From the NCBI GenBank assembly GCA_964462865.1, contig CAYWZO010000034.1, forward strand, positions 1 to 20,966: 20,966 nt of DNA, in the 5' to 3' direction. The first letter of the stretch is position 1, and every line of letters begins with the position of its first letter. The notes under the pieces were generated by a model. It made no database searches and had not been told where the DNA came from. It saw only the letters and a list, made by a program, of their open reading frames with translations. Source of the DNA: Fen-1077 sp964462865 (GTDB taxonomy: Bacteria > Chloroflexota > Dehalococcoidia > Dehalococcoidales > RBG-16-60-22). Of the stretch, positions 8,209 to 14,817 are shown one piece after another. Made by a program: the position numbers and the translations under genes.

Positions 8209-8217
8209 ATTATAGCA
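8209..8217 (-). promoter_or_regulatory. Extended -10 promoter of the LysE-deacetylase operon
   Basis: On the minus strand, TGCTATAAT (8217-8209) is an exact extended -10 element. No good -35 stands at the usual distance, which extended -10 promoters can do without. Transcription would start near 8202, giving a leader of about 25 bases that includes the AAGGAA ribosome-binding site of the LysE-family gene. Confidence 0.5.
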
Positions 8218-8249
8218 TTTCAAGGTGATATTTATCCTGCAACCTATTC

Positions 8250-8278
8250 TTTGATGACAATCCAGTTATTTGATAACA
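8250..8278. repeat. Short direct repeat in the LysE/HTH divergent intergenic region
   Basis: TTTGATGACA (8250-8259) and TTTGATAACA (8269-8278) match in 9 of 10 positions, with starts 19 bp apart. The pair sits between the two divergent promoters. It may be a regulator site, but nothing links it to a known factor. Confidence 0.25.
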
Positions 8279-8309
8279 CAATACCAAGGTGGGGTATAGG
8301 CTATGTTTT

Positions 8310-8339
8310 TTGACTGCTTTACACTGCATCGTGTAAAAT
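8310..8339 (+). promoter_or_regulatory. Promoter of the HTH regulator, probably leaderless
   Basis: TTGACT (8310-8315), an 18-bp spacer and TAAAAT (8334-8339). The predicted start of transcription is at about 8346, the A of the HTH gene's ATG, and there is no Shine-Dalgarno. The spacer is almost filled by the palindrome at 8318-8337. Confidence 0.6.
8318..8337. promoter_or_regulatory. Operator palindrome O1 in the HTH gene's promoter
   Basis: A perfect inverted repeat with 7-bp arms, TTTACAC-TGCATC-GTGTAAA. It covers the spacer and part of the -10, so a bound protein would block RNA polymerase. The core TTACAC-N6-GTGTAA recurs exactly at 8593-8610, just after the HTH gene. The likely binder is the HTH protein encoded immediately downstream (inference). 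Confidence 0.6.
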
Positions 8340-8345
8340 ACGGGC

Positions 8346-8588
8346 ATGGGCAAACGGCGGGAAAGAGAGCGGCAGCCGTGGGACAGCGCCAGTATCCAGG
8401 CCCTGCGCCGGCATCTCGGCCTGACGCAGCAGGAACTATCAGACCGGCTGGGGACGCGCCAGCAGACCATCAGCGAATGGGAGACCGGGATGTACCGGCC
8501 GCGTGGTGCCTCGGCCACTTTGCTGTCGATGGTGGCGGAGCAGGCCAGATTCAAATACGACGCTACTGCCCATGAAAAGAAACCTTGA
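8346..8588 (+). CDS. Small XRE-type helix-turn-helix transcriptional regulator
   Basis: An 80-residue DNA-binding protein. After a basic N-terminus (GKRRERERQPWD) it has an XRE/Cro-type helix-turn-helix, residues about 17-45: ALRRHLGLTQQELSDRLG followed by TRQQTISEWETG, the second part being the recognition helix. A short C-terminal helix follows, with no ligand or toxin domain. The gene is bracketed by two copies of one palindrome (O1 8318-8337, O2 8592-8611), each inside a promoter, so it probably represses itself and also controls the promoter after it. The ATG at 8346 coincides with the predicted transcription start and has no ribosome-binding site. The regulated process is unknown; the nearest downstream gene is the acyl-CoA synthetase-like protein. 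Confidence 0.85.
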   Translation: MGKRRERERQPWDSASIQALRRHLGLTQQELSDRLGTRQQTISEWETGMYRPRGASATLLSMVAEQARFKYDATAHEKKP

Positions 8589-8613
8589 CAGATTACACGG
8601 AAACGTGTAATAT
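8585..8613 (+). promoter_or_regulatory. Second operator-bearing promoter, upstream of the CoA-binding gene
   Basis: TTGACA (8585-8590, exact consensus), a 17-bp spacer and TAATAT (8608-8613). The -35 overlaps the stop codon of the HTH gene. Transcription would start near 8620 and run about 155 bases before the ATG at 8775. As in the first promoter, the spacer is filled by the palindrome. Confidence 0.6.
8592..8611. promoter_or_regulatory. Operator palindrome O2
   Basis: A perfect inverted repeat with 8-bp arms, ATTACACG-GAAA-CGTGTAAT. It shares the core TTACAC-N6-GTGTAA with O1 and has the same place between -35 and -10. A simple repressor switch on both promoters is the natural reading. Confidence 0.6.
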
Positions 8614-8683
8614 GAACTCCAAGGTCAAAGGTTAAAACTACGAGTTGTATATTTAACGAGAATAAAGCATGTTTTTACCCAGC

Positions 8684-8735
8684 TTTGAGTTTTAAGTTAT
8701 GTTTTTGAGCTCTGAGTTTTAACTTTTGAGTTATT
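8684..8735. repeat. AT-rich low-complexity repeats in the leader before the CoA-binding gene
   Basis: TGAGTTTTAA occurs at 8686-8695 and 8713-8722, with related TTTTGAG pieces at 8704-8710 and 8724-8732. No ORF or stable hairpin is clear. It lies in the untranslated stretch 8614-8774 between the second promoter and the next gene. Confidence 0.4.
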
Positions 8736-8774
8736 CCATATCCTGTACCGGGTTACCGTAAGCTGGCAATTACC

Positions 8775-10205
8775 ATGAACGAACGTCAACGAATCGAAAG
8801 CTTGAGGCATTTCTTTGTACCGGAGAGCGTTGCCGTCGTCGGCGCCTCGCGGACGCCGGGCAAAGGGGGCTACAACATCATCGAAAACCTGCTGCGGCTG
8901 GGCTATCAGGGGCGTATCTATCCGGTCAATCCACGTGCCGGGGAGGTGTTAAAACTTAAGGCCTACCCGGGCCTGAAACATATCCCGGAAGCGCCGGAAC
9001 TGGCGGTAATTATTCTGCCGCCGCAGCAGGTAATCGAATCTCTGGAGGAGTGTATCGGCGCCGGGGTAAAGGCGGTCATCATCGAGTCCGCCGGTTTCGG
9101 CGAGATGGACGAGGCCGGTGCCCGCCGGCAGCAGCGGATGGTCGGGATGGCCAGAGGCGCCGGCATAAGAATCATGGGGCCGAACAGCGTCGGCATCCTC
9201 AACCCGGCGGCGCGTTTCGATACCTCGCTGGGGCGCCTGAACGGGATATTCCTACCGGAAGGCGATATCCGGGAAGGTACGGTCGGGTTTATCGGCCAGA
9301 CCGGCCTGTTCACCGGCGTCTTCCTGCCGCTGCTAAATAGTGAAATCGGCATCAGCAAGATCGCCTGCCTGGGCAACAAGGGCGACGTTGATGAGAGCGA
9401 TATGCTCGAATATTTCGGTGCCGACGGGCCGACCAGGGTCATCGCTATGTACCTGGAAAGCATCAAGGACGGCCGGCGCTTTCTCGGCCTGTGCCGCCGG
9501 ATTATCAGGGAGAAGCCGGTGATTGTCCTGAAAGCGGCGGTCACCGGCGATGGGGCCAGGGCCTCGGCCACGCATACCGGTGCCATGGCCGGCGAGGACC
9601 GGATTTACGACGCGGCCTTCCGGCAGGCGGGGGTAATCCGGGTGGGGAGCTTCGAGCAGCTCTGGGACGTAGCCAGGGCCTTTGTCAGGGCGCCTTTACC
9701 GCAGGGTGACCGGGTCGGCATCATCAACCTGGCCGGGTCGGGCTGCGTGACCGCCGTCGATGTCTGCGTGAAAAATCGGCTGAAGATTGCCGAGCTCTCG
9801 CCGGCGACGAAAGCCAGAATCAAGGCCGTTTACCCGGACTGGTGGCGGGTCAGAAGCCCGGTGGACGTCTGGACGGCCATCGAAGCCAGCGGCTTCGAGG
9901 CGACCTATACCGCCATCCCTCGGGCGGTCCTGGCAGACGGCGGCGTGGACGCGGTCATTATCATCATGGGTGCCAATAACTGGCTGCCCGGGAAGGATGT
10001 CCCCGCCCTGTTTGCCAGTATAAAAAAGGACTTTCCGCAAAAACCTCTCCTGGCCGTCGCCCAGCTGGGGGATCGTGAGATTTACCTGAAAATGCGCCGG
10101 GGTTTTCAGGCGATAGGCATCCCCTGCTATACCAGCGATGAGGACGCCGTCTTCGCCCTGGCGGCGCTGTGCCGGTACCGGGAGTACCTGGAAAGTAGCG
10201 TTTAA
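8775..10205 (+). CDS. CoA-binding protein, acyl-CoA synthetase (ADP-forming) alpha-subunit-like
   Basis: Related to the alpha part of ADP-forming acetyl/acyl-CoA synthetases, which couple acyl-CoA cleavage to ATP synthesis. The 476 residues include an N-terminal CoA-binding Rossmann domain (VAVVGASRTPGKGGYNI near residues 19-35, then NPRAGEV), a second flavodoxin-like domain with GPNSVGILNP and GFIGQTGLFTG, and a third with KAAVTGDGARASATHTGAMAG. In the last, His267 sits where the phosphorylated His of the family is expected. The ATP-grasp (beta) domain fused or adjacent in many relatives is absent, and no beta gene lies in the window, so the enzyme may need a distant partner or have another role. 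No clear ribosome-binding site precedes the ATG. Probably controlled by the operator-bearing promoter at 8585-8613. Confidence 0.82.
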   Translation: MNERQRIESLRHFFVPESVAVVGASRTPGKGGYNIIENLLRLGYQGRIYPVNPRAGEVLKLKAYPGLKHIPEAPELAVIILPPQQVIESLEECIGAGVKAVIIESAGFGEMDEAGARRQQRMVGMARGAGIRIMGPNSVGILNPAARFDTSLGRLNGIFLPEGDIREGTVGFIGQTGLFTGVFLPLLNSEIGISKIACLGNKGDVDESDMLEYFGADGPTRVIAMYLESIKDGRRFLGLCRRIIREKPVIVLKAAVTGDGARASATHTGAMAGEDRIYDAAFRQAGVIRVGSFEQLWDVARAFVRAPLPQGDRVGIINLAGSGCVTAVDVCVKNRLKIAELSPATKARIKAVYPDWWRVRSPVDVWTAIEASGFEATYTAIPRAVLADGGVDAVIIIMGANNWLPGKDVPALFASIKKDFPQKPLLAVAQLGDREIYLKMRRGFQAIGIPCYTSDEDAVFALAALCRYREYLESSV

Positions 10206-10263
10206 CCCGCCGGCGGGTGAGGGTCATCGGTTGGCCCCACGCCCTTTGTCCTGATTATCGTCT

Positions 10264-10311
10264 GATTGCTACGGTAAGGGGTCCCGATAATATCGGGGCG
10301 ATGAGGCAATC
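10264..10311. repeat. Imperfect inverted repeat with nested palindrome
   Basis: GATTGC (10264-10269) pairs with GCAATC (10306-10311). Between them lies the palindrome CCCGATA-A-TATCGGG (10283-10297). The same layout, outer GATTGCC/GGCAATC and inner CCCGAT/ATCGGG, occurs in the larger element at 14818-14925, so this may be a worn relative. There is no T-run, so it is not a typical terminator. Confidence 0.4.
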
Positions 10312-10382
10312 GGCCATGATGGAGTATAGAATTACTTCATGTGACTCATCAGGAGATGAGAGAAGGTCAGTAGAGAAATCTG

Positions 10383-11723
10383 ATGGCCGTTGATTTTCCG
10401 GAAAGCCGGGTAAGACAAATCTGGCAGGACTGCCCGGCCCGGACCGACCTGGTAACCGAGGAGGATGGCCCGGTCCAGGTCATCTATCCGGGCCGGCCTA
10501 ACGATGGCAGCGGGGCCGATTTCCGCGATGCGGTGGTGCGGACCCGCCGGGGAACGCTGACCGGAGATATCGAGGTACACGTAAAATCCAGCCACTGGCG
10601 GGCGCACCGGCACCACCGGGACCCCCGCTATAACCGGGTGGTTTTGCACGTCGTCTACCGGCATGACACGGCTGAAGCCGCCAGGCTGGAGAACGGAAAC
10701 AGGGTGCCGACACTGGTCCTCGAAAAGTTATCGGTGTGCGGGAATAACCATCACCGGCCACTGCTGTCATCGGTACCTTGCCGTGGTTCGGGGAGGGCTG
10801 GCAATATCGAAAGACTCTTCAGGATTCTGGACACGGCTGGGGAACAGAGGTTCCAGTCTAGAGTCGCGGGTTTCCAGACCATAGCCTCGCCGGCGGAGGC
10901 AGGGCAGGCGTTGTACCTCGGGATACTGGCGGCCCTGGGCTATACCAGGAACAAGTACCCCATGATGGAACTGGCCGACCGCATGACCCTGCGGTGGCTG
11001 GAAACAGGGATAAAATCATCTATACCAGACGTGGAGTGTCTGGCCTGGTACCAGGCCATGCTGACGGGCGCGGCCGGGCTGCTGCCGAGGCAGCGCGCCT
11101 TATGCCGGGTAAGTGGGGAAAATGACCCTTGGCATGACAGGCTGGAGAAGTTATGGGCGGACGCCGGCGAGCCGGACACGATGTCCGCCACCGACTGGCA
11201 CTTTTTCCGGGTCAGGCCAGGCAACCTCCCCACGCGCCGCCTCGCTGCCATGAGCCAGTTGCTGCTCCGCTACCGCGAGGAGGGGTTGCTGAACGGGTTG
11301 ATGGCGCAACTTGATGCCTTGCCGGATAACGTGAGCCACCGTCAGCTGGAAGACGCTTTGATGGTCGGGGCGGGGGATGGGCCGGAATGGTACCCGGATT
11401 ACGGCGGGTTTCTTGTTAGAGGAGGGCCTGCCCTACTGGGAAGGGCGAGGGCAGTTGAAATCGTGATTAATGTCATCCTGCCTTTTGCAGTTGCCTGGGG
11501 CAGGATAAACAGCCGACCGGCGCTGGCGGAGAAAGCGGTCAAGCTGTACTGCCGGTATCCGGCGATGGCCACCAATGCCATCGAAAGGCATATGAAACGT
11601 CAATTCGGGATTAAAACACACCTGGTCGCTACGGCCCGGAGGCAGCAGGGGCTGCTGCACATTTTCAAGACCTTTTGCTCGCTGGGCAGGTGCCGGGAAT
11701 GCCCGTTAATGAAAATAGACTGA
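10383..11723 (+). CDS. DUF2851 family protein
   Basis: A 446-residue protein of a family without known function. Recognisable marks are the N-terminal block IYPGRPNDGSGADFRDAVV, then GDIEVHVKSSHWRAH and HRDPRYNRVVLHVVYRHD, which match the family's GPDF and EIHVxSSDW signature. The C-terminus ends in FCSLGRCRECPL, a short Cys cluster also usual in the family. Acidic and Lys residues in the GADF and EVHVK stretches loosely recall a PD-(D/E)XK nuclease core, but this is only a resemblance. No good ribosome-binding site precedes the ATG; a small hairpin (CTCATC-AGGA-GATGAG) lies about 30 bases upstream. The gene is convergent with the HAD hydrolase, 7 bases apart. Confidence 0.85.
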   Translation: MAVDFPESRVRQIWQDCPARTDLVTEEDGPVQVIYPGRPNDGSGADFRDAVVRTRRGTLTGDIEVHVKSSHWRAHRHHRDPRYNRVVLHVVYRHDTAEAARLENGNRVPTLVLEKLSVCGNNHHRPLLSSVPCRGSGRAGNIERLFRILDTAGEQRFQSRVAGFQTIASPAEAGQALYLGILAALGYTRNKYPMMELADRMTLRWLETGIKSSIPDVECLAWYQAMLTGAAGLLPRQRALCRVSGENDPWHDRLEKLWADAGEPDTMSATDWHFFRVRPGNLPTRRLAAMSQLLLRYREEGLLNGLMAQLDALPDNVSHRQLEDALMVGAGDGPEWYPDYGGFLVRGGPALLGRARAVEIVINVILPFAVAWGRINSRPALAEKAVKLYCRYPAMATNAIERHMKRQFGIKTHLVATARRQQGLLHIFKTFCSLGRCRECPLMKID

Positions 11724-11730
11724 AGGTCTT

Positions 11731-12426
11731 TTAGAGGTACGCCGGCACTTCAGTCAGGCTGCGTATCCGGGGGCAGTCGGTAATATTTTCCTGGTATCCG
11801 GTGCGGTCGAGCAGGATGCCTTTCATGCCCGCGCCTCTGGCCCCAATTACGTCCACCTGATACTGGTCGCCGACGTAGATGGACTCGGCAGGAAGGACAC
11901 CGGCCTGCCGGAGGGCGTAAAGGAAAATCCCCGGCTTTGGCTTGGTGGCGCCGGCGTCCTGCGAGGTGACGATGGTTCCCAGCCAGGCGCGCAGGCCGAG
12001 TTTATCGAGGGTGCGGGACATGTCCTGCTCGATGTTGGAAATCAGGCCCAGGGCGAGGCTCCGGCTTTTCAGGTCGTCCAGGGCCGGCCTGACGTCATCG
12101 AAGAGCACCAGCTCCATTTTGGCCTGCTGCATTTTGCCCAGCAGGGTGAGGACGAGCTTTTGATCATATTTAATCCCGGCTTCTTTGAGCAGGGCTTCCT
12201 GGTACCGGGCATAAAGCGCGGCAATCTCCTCACGGGAGCGGGTGCTCAACGGATGGCGGGCAATCTCGTTGTAGATAAGTTCGTCGGCGATGAACATCGG
12301 CCGGCGCAGGGCCTCCGCGCTGACGGTGATGCCGAGGTCTTTTAGTACCTTGGCCTCAATCTCTTCCCGGGGCGGCTCGTAGCGGACCAGAGTGTGGTAG
12401 AGGTCGAAAAACACGGCTTTAATCAT
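11731..12426 (-). CDS. HAD-superfamily hydrolase with Tyr in place of the second motif-I Asp
   Basis: A 231-residue haloacid-dehalogenase-like hydrolase, type with an alpha-helical cap between motifs I and II. Motif I is FFDLYHTLV: Asp8 is the nucleophile, but the residue two positions later is Tyr10 where phosphatases have Asp. Motif II is LISNIEQ (Ser130), motif III is Lys162 in ATKPKPGIF, and motif IV is YVGDQYQVDVIGA (Asp187, Asp192). The Tyr recalls L-2-haloacid dehalogenases (DxYGT), though motif IV looks phosphatase-like, so the reaction is uncertain. AAAGGAG lies about 9 bases before the ATG and a good promoter lies upstream. Divergent from the dUTPase-like gene. Confidence 0.88.
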   Translation of the reverse strand: MIKAVFFDLYHTLVRYEPPREEIEAKVLKDLGITVSAEALRRPMFIADELIYNEIARHPLSTRSREEIAALYARYQEALLKEAGIKYDQKLVLTLLGKMQQAKMELVLFDDVRPALDDLKSRSLALGLISNIEQDMSRTLDKLGLRAWLGTIVTSQDAGATKPKPGIFLYALRQAGVLPAESIYVGDQYQVDVIGARGAGMKGILLDRTGYQENITDCPRIRSLTEVPAYL

Positions 12427-12459
12427 GATAGATACTCCTTTATCCCGATTCCCACTTTC

Positions 12460-12488
12460 ATTGTAGTTAATGCGGGGCTATCTGTAAA
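12460..12488 (-). promoter_or_regulatory. Promoter of the HAD hydrolase gene
   Basis: Minus strand: TTTACA (12488-12483), 17-bp spacer, TACAAT (12465-12460). The start of transcription would be near 12453, leaving a leader of about 26 bases with the AAAGGAG ribosome-binding site. A good sigma70-type match by eye. Confidence 0.6.
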
Positions 12489-12610
12489 GGAAAATACGGG
12501 GAAGCAATTTTATTAGTTGCAGGCATTTTACCTTGGCCCCTTAAAGACTCAAGGAAGCGCTATTATAAAATCATTCGTTCTGAAAGAGGGATTTAACAAT
12601 ATCATTATTC

Positions 12611-12638
12611 TTGTGAGCCGGAGGCCGGAACTGATAAT
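12611..12638 (+). promoter_or_regulatory. Possible promoter of the dUTPase-like gene
   Basis: TTGTGA (12611-12616), 16-bp spacer, GATAAT (12633-12638). The start would be near 12645, immediately before the GGAGG (12646-12650) of the gene. A second candidate further upstream is TTAAAG with TATAAA near 12543-12571. The rest of 12427-12656 shows nothing else clear. Confidence 0.35.
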
Positions 12639-12656
12639 ATAAGACGGAGGATTTAA

Positions 12657-13166
12657 ATGAGCGTACTGGCCGGGCGCGATATCCGGCGCCTGCTCGCAGG
12701 GCAACCGCCGCTCGTTGAAGGATATATTAATCTCGATGAGCAGCTGCAGGCCAACGGCTTCGAGCTTACCCTGCGCGACGTGGCTACGCTGCAAACGGCG
12801 GGGAGAATTACGGCCTCCAACCGCGAGCGTGTCGTCTCTGAGCTGGCGCCGCTGGCGTTTGATAGCAGGGGAAACATTTCGCTGGCGCCCGGCCCCTATA
12901 TGATTACTTATAATGAAATCGTCCACATACCGAAAAATATCATGGCGCTGGGCCGGCCGCGCTCGAGCCTGTTGCGCTGCGGCGTGAACATTGGCACGGC
13001 GGTCTGGGACGCCGGCTATGAGGGACGTTCGCAGTCGTTACTGGTAGTTTATAATCCGCGGGGCTTTACTTTGCAGAGGAACGCGCGGGTCACACAGCTT
13101 GTCTTCCTTGAGCTTACGGGAGAGACGGAAGGCTATCAGGGGATTTACCAGGGGGAGAATATCTAA
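12657..13166 (+). CDS. dUTPase / dCTP deaminase family protein (probably dUTP diphosphatase)
   Basis: A 169-residue member of the trimeric dUTPase/dCTP deaminase fold, which keeps dUTP low or makes dUMP for thymidylate. Visible motifs are RPRSSLLRCGV (about 101-110), a substrate loop, and TAVWDAGYEGR (about 114-124), close to the dUTPase AVIDAGYRG block, then a closing RNARVTQLVF. In dCTP deaminases a catalytic Glu stands in the strand after this block (LEFYN type); here the strand reads SLLVVYN with Val130 at that place, which favours dUTP hydrolysis without deamination. GGAGG lies 6 bases before the ATG. The stop shares bases with that of the convergent methyltransferase (4-bp overlap). Confidence 0.8.
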   Translation: MSVLAGRDIRRLLAGQPPLVEGYINLDEQLQANGFELTLRDVATLQTAGRITASNRERVVSELAPLAFDSRGNISLAPGPYMITYNEIVHIPKNIMALGRPRSSLLRCGVNIGTAVWDAGYEGRSQSLLVVYNPRGFTLQRNARVTQLVFLELTGETEGYQGIYQGENI

Positions 13167-13909
13167 ACTTTCTGCGCGTAAAAGAAGATCCTGATTGAAT
13201 CTTCAGAAACTTCCTGAAGGCCGCGTTCACGGTCAAAGGAAAAGGCCCGGATATCCGTAAACCCGGTTTGTGGCAGCGCCGATTCAACCTCTTCACGCGG
13301 ATAAAACGTCTGATATAGCTTGATGTCGGAGCGTTTCCAGCTCTTACCCCGGGGCTGAAAAATCGTGAAGTGAGATTCGCTTATTTTCTTTGCCTCGTTA
13401 TAATCACATCGGACAGTATATAAAAAATCAGGATTTTCCTTAACGTCTTTGAACCCCCGCTGAAATGTCTCGAAGTGCTTTTGCGTGGTCAGGTCGAAGA
13501 TAAAAATCCCGCCATTAACGAGACAGTTGTGGACATTTATAAATACCTGATACAGCTCTTTTAAAACCATAACGTGATTGAGGGAATCAAAAGTGGAAAA
13601 CGCCGCGTTAAAAGTTGGCGGCAGCCGGAAAGCACGAGCGTCTTTTAGAATAAATTTAGCATTGGGAGCATTTTGTCTGGCATGCCGCAGCATTTCCCTG
13701 GAGCCATCGATACCGGTAACACGATAACCTTTTTCGGTCAATACCCTGGCCAGTTGCCCGGTGCCGCAGCAGAGGTCGAGGATTTTAGCTTTATCAGGCA
13801 GCTTTTCACCGGCGATTTGTTTCAATATGGGGAAGACACGTTCACTGAAGGCGGTCCATTCGCTGTTGTAAAACCAGGCAAAAGCGTCATAATCGGAGTA
13901 ACGTTCCAT
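13163..13909 (-). CDS. Class I SAM-dependent methyltransferase
   Basis: A 248-residue cytoplasmic methyltransferase with a Rossmann fold: motif I ILDLCCGTGQLA (about residues 43-54), the acidic end of strand 2 in VTGIDGSREML, motif II around KDARAFRLP, and AAFSTFDSLNHV. No substrate domain is recognised, so the methyl acceptor is unknown; it could act on a small molecule. The start has no Shine-Dalgarno and lies about 3 bases after the predicted transcription start of the promoter at 13919-13947, fitted into the 43-bp gap after the PHP gene. The 3' end overlaps the dUTPase-like gene by 4 bp, tail to tail. Confidence 0.85.
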   Translation of the reverse strand: MERYSDYDAFAWFYNSEWTAFSERVFPILKQIAGEKLPDKAKILDLCCGTGQLARVLTEKGYRVTGIDGSREMLRHARQNAPNAKFILKDARAFRLPPTFNAAFSTFDSLNHVMVLKELYQVFINVHNCLVNGGIFIFDLTTQKHFETFQRGFKDVKENPDFLYTVRCDYNEAKKISESHFTIFQPRGKSWKRSDIKLYQTFYPREEVESALPQTGFTDIRAFSFDRERGLQEVSEDSIRIFFYAQKV

Positions 13910-13918
13910 GGTGGTTGC

Positions 13919-13947
13919 ATATTAGCACAGATAAGGGCGCGGTACAA
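13919..13947 (-). promoter_or_regulatory. Promoter of the methyltransferase, near-leaderless
   Basis: Minus strand: TTGTAC (13947-13942), 17-bp spacer, TAATAT (13924-13919), with TGC directly before the -10 (extended -10). Expected start near 13912, so a leader of about 3 bases before the ATG at 13909, with no room for a ribosome-binding site. Confidence 0.5.
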
Positions 13948-13952
13948 ATGTT

Positions 13953-14813
13953 TTAGAACTGCCCCGCCACCCAGTCCGGCACCGCCACCGTGCCCATAAT
14001 TACCGGTTTCTGGTGGCAATCGCTGCCGCCGGTCAGGAGTAAGTTGTGGCGGCGGCAGAACGCGATATAGTACTCTGTGGTCGCGACATCGTTCCGGGAA
14101 TGCCAGCATTCCGCGCCGTCAATGTAGTCCAGCATCTGCTCTTTAATAATTTTCGCCTGCTCGTCGAGGTCCCTGGTCACGGCGGCGAGCGAGGTCCCGT
14201 TGGGGTCGTTGGGGTGGGCCAGCGCCAGCCGGCCGCCGGCGCCCTTGACCAGCACAGCGGCTTCTTCCAGCGAAAGCGGGTACTTGGGTACATCACACTT
14301 CACCAGGTATTTATCGAAGGCCTCCTGACGGTTACCGACGACGCCCTTTTTGATGAGGTATTCCGCGATGTGGGGCCGGCCGAGGGCGCCGTCCACGCCC
14401 TCCTGCATTCCATACCGGTCCGCATCGGTGAACAGGGGACGGCCTTCCCGGGTGAACTCGGAATTGAGGTTGTCTACAATCTGGCGCGCCCGCCTCTCAC
14501 GGTGTTTTTTAATCAGCCGGAGCTTTTGCCGGAGGGCGCGGTTCCTGAAGTCGTAGCCGTAGCCCAGGAAATCGAGGGAGATGGACTTTCCCTGATGGTG
14601 GAAGGTCACGTTCAGTTCGACGCCGGTGATGTATCTTATGCCGTGGACCGCGGCCAGTTCGACGGCCTGTCCCTGGTGTTCGATGGCGTCATGGTCGGTG
14701 ATGGAGATGAAGTCGATTTTTCGCCGGGAGGCCTCGCGGAAGACCTCTTCGAGCGAAAGCGCGCCGTCCGAGCCGGTGGCAGTGTGGATATGCAAATCTA
14801 TTTTCATATTCAT
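13953..14813 (-). CDS. PHP-domain metal-dependent phosphoesterase
   Basis: A 286-residue PHP (polymerase and histidinol phosphatase) domain protein, similar in layout to TrpH/YciV nucleotidases that remove 3'-phosphate from nucleoside bisphosphates or short oligonucleotides. Metal-binding motifs appear in order: KIDLHIHT (residues 4-11), ISITDHDAIEH, TGVELNV, LGRPHIAEYL, LALAHPND and GGSDCH near the C-terminus. An insertion between the first and middle motifs makes the usual small alpha domain. Two ATGs, at 14813 and 14807, are possible; the family N-terminus fits either. The start lies 5 bases from the repeat element at 14818-14925, which separates it from the P-loop kinase gene on the same strand, so its signals may now come from that element. 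Confidence 0.88.
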   Translation of the reverse strand: MNMKIDLHIHTATGSDGALSLEEVFREASRRKIDFISITDHDAIEHQGQAVELAAVHGIRYITGVELNVTFHHQGKSISLDFLGYGYDFRNRALRQKLRLIKKHRERRARQIVDNLNSEFTREGRPLFTDADRYGMQEGVDGALGRPHIAEYLIKKGVVGNRQEAFDKYLVKCDVPKYPLSLEEAAVLVKGAGGRLALAHPNDPNGTSLAAVTRDLDEQAKIIKEQMLDYIDGAECWHSRNDVATTEYYIAFCRRHNLLLTGGSDCHQKPVIMGTVAVPDWVAGQF

Positions 14814-14817
14814 AGCC

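Noticed and set aside
8210..8554. A 114-codon open frame on the minus strand across the HTH gene
   Set aside because: It covers both divergent promoters and the HTH coding region; no motif.
10206..10217. GC-rich palindrome CCCGCCGGCGGG after the CoA-binding gene as a terminator
   Set aside because: It has no loop to speak of and no T-run after it.
10301..10393. A 30-codon frame just before the DUF2851 gene
   Set aside because: No ribosome-binding site, overlaps the real start in another frame and has no composition signal.
11714..11737. Small stem AGAC/GTCT with TTTT between the DUF2851 and HAD genes as a terminator
   Set aside because: A 4-bp stem is too weak to claim.
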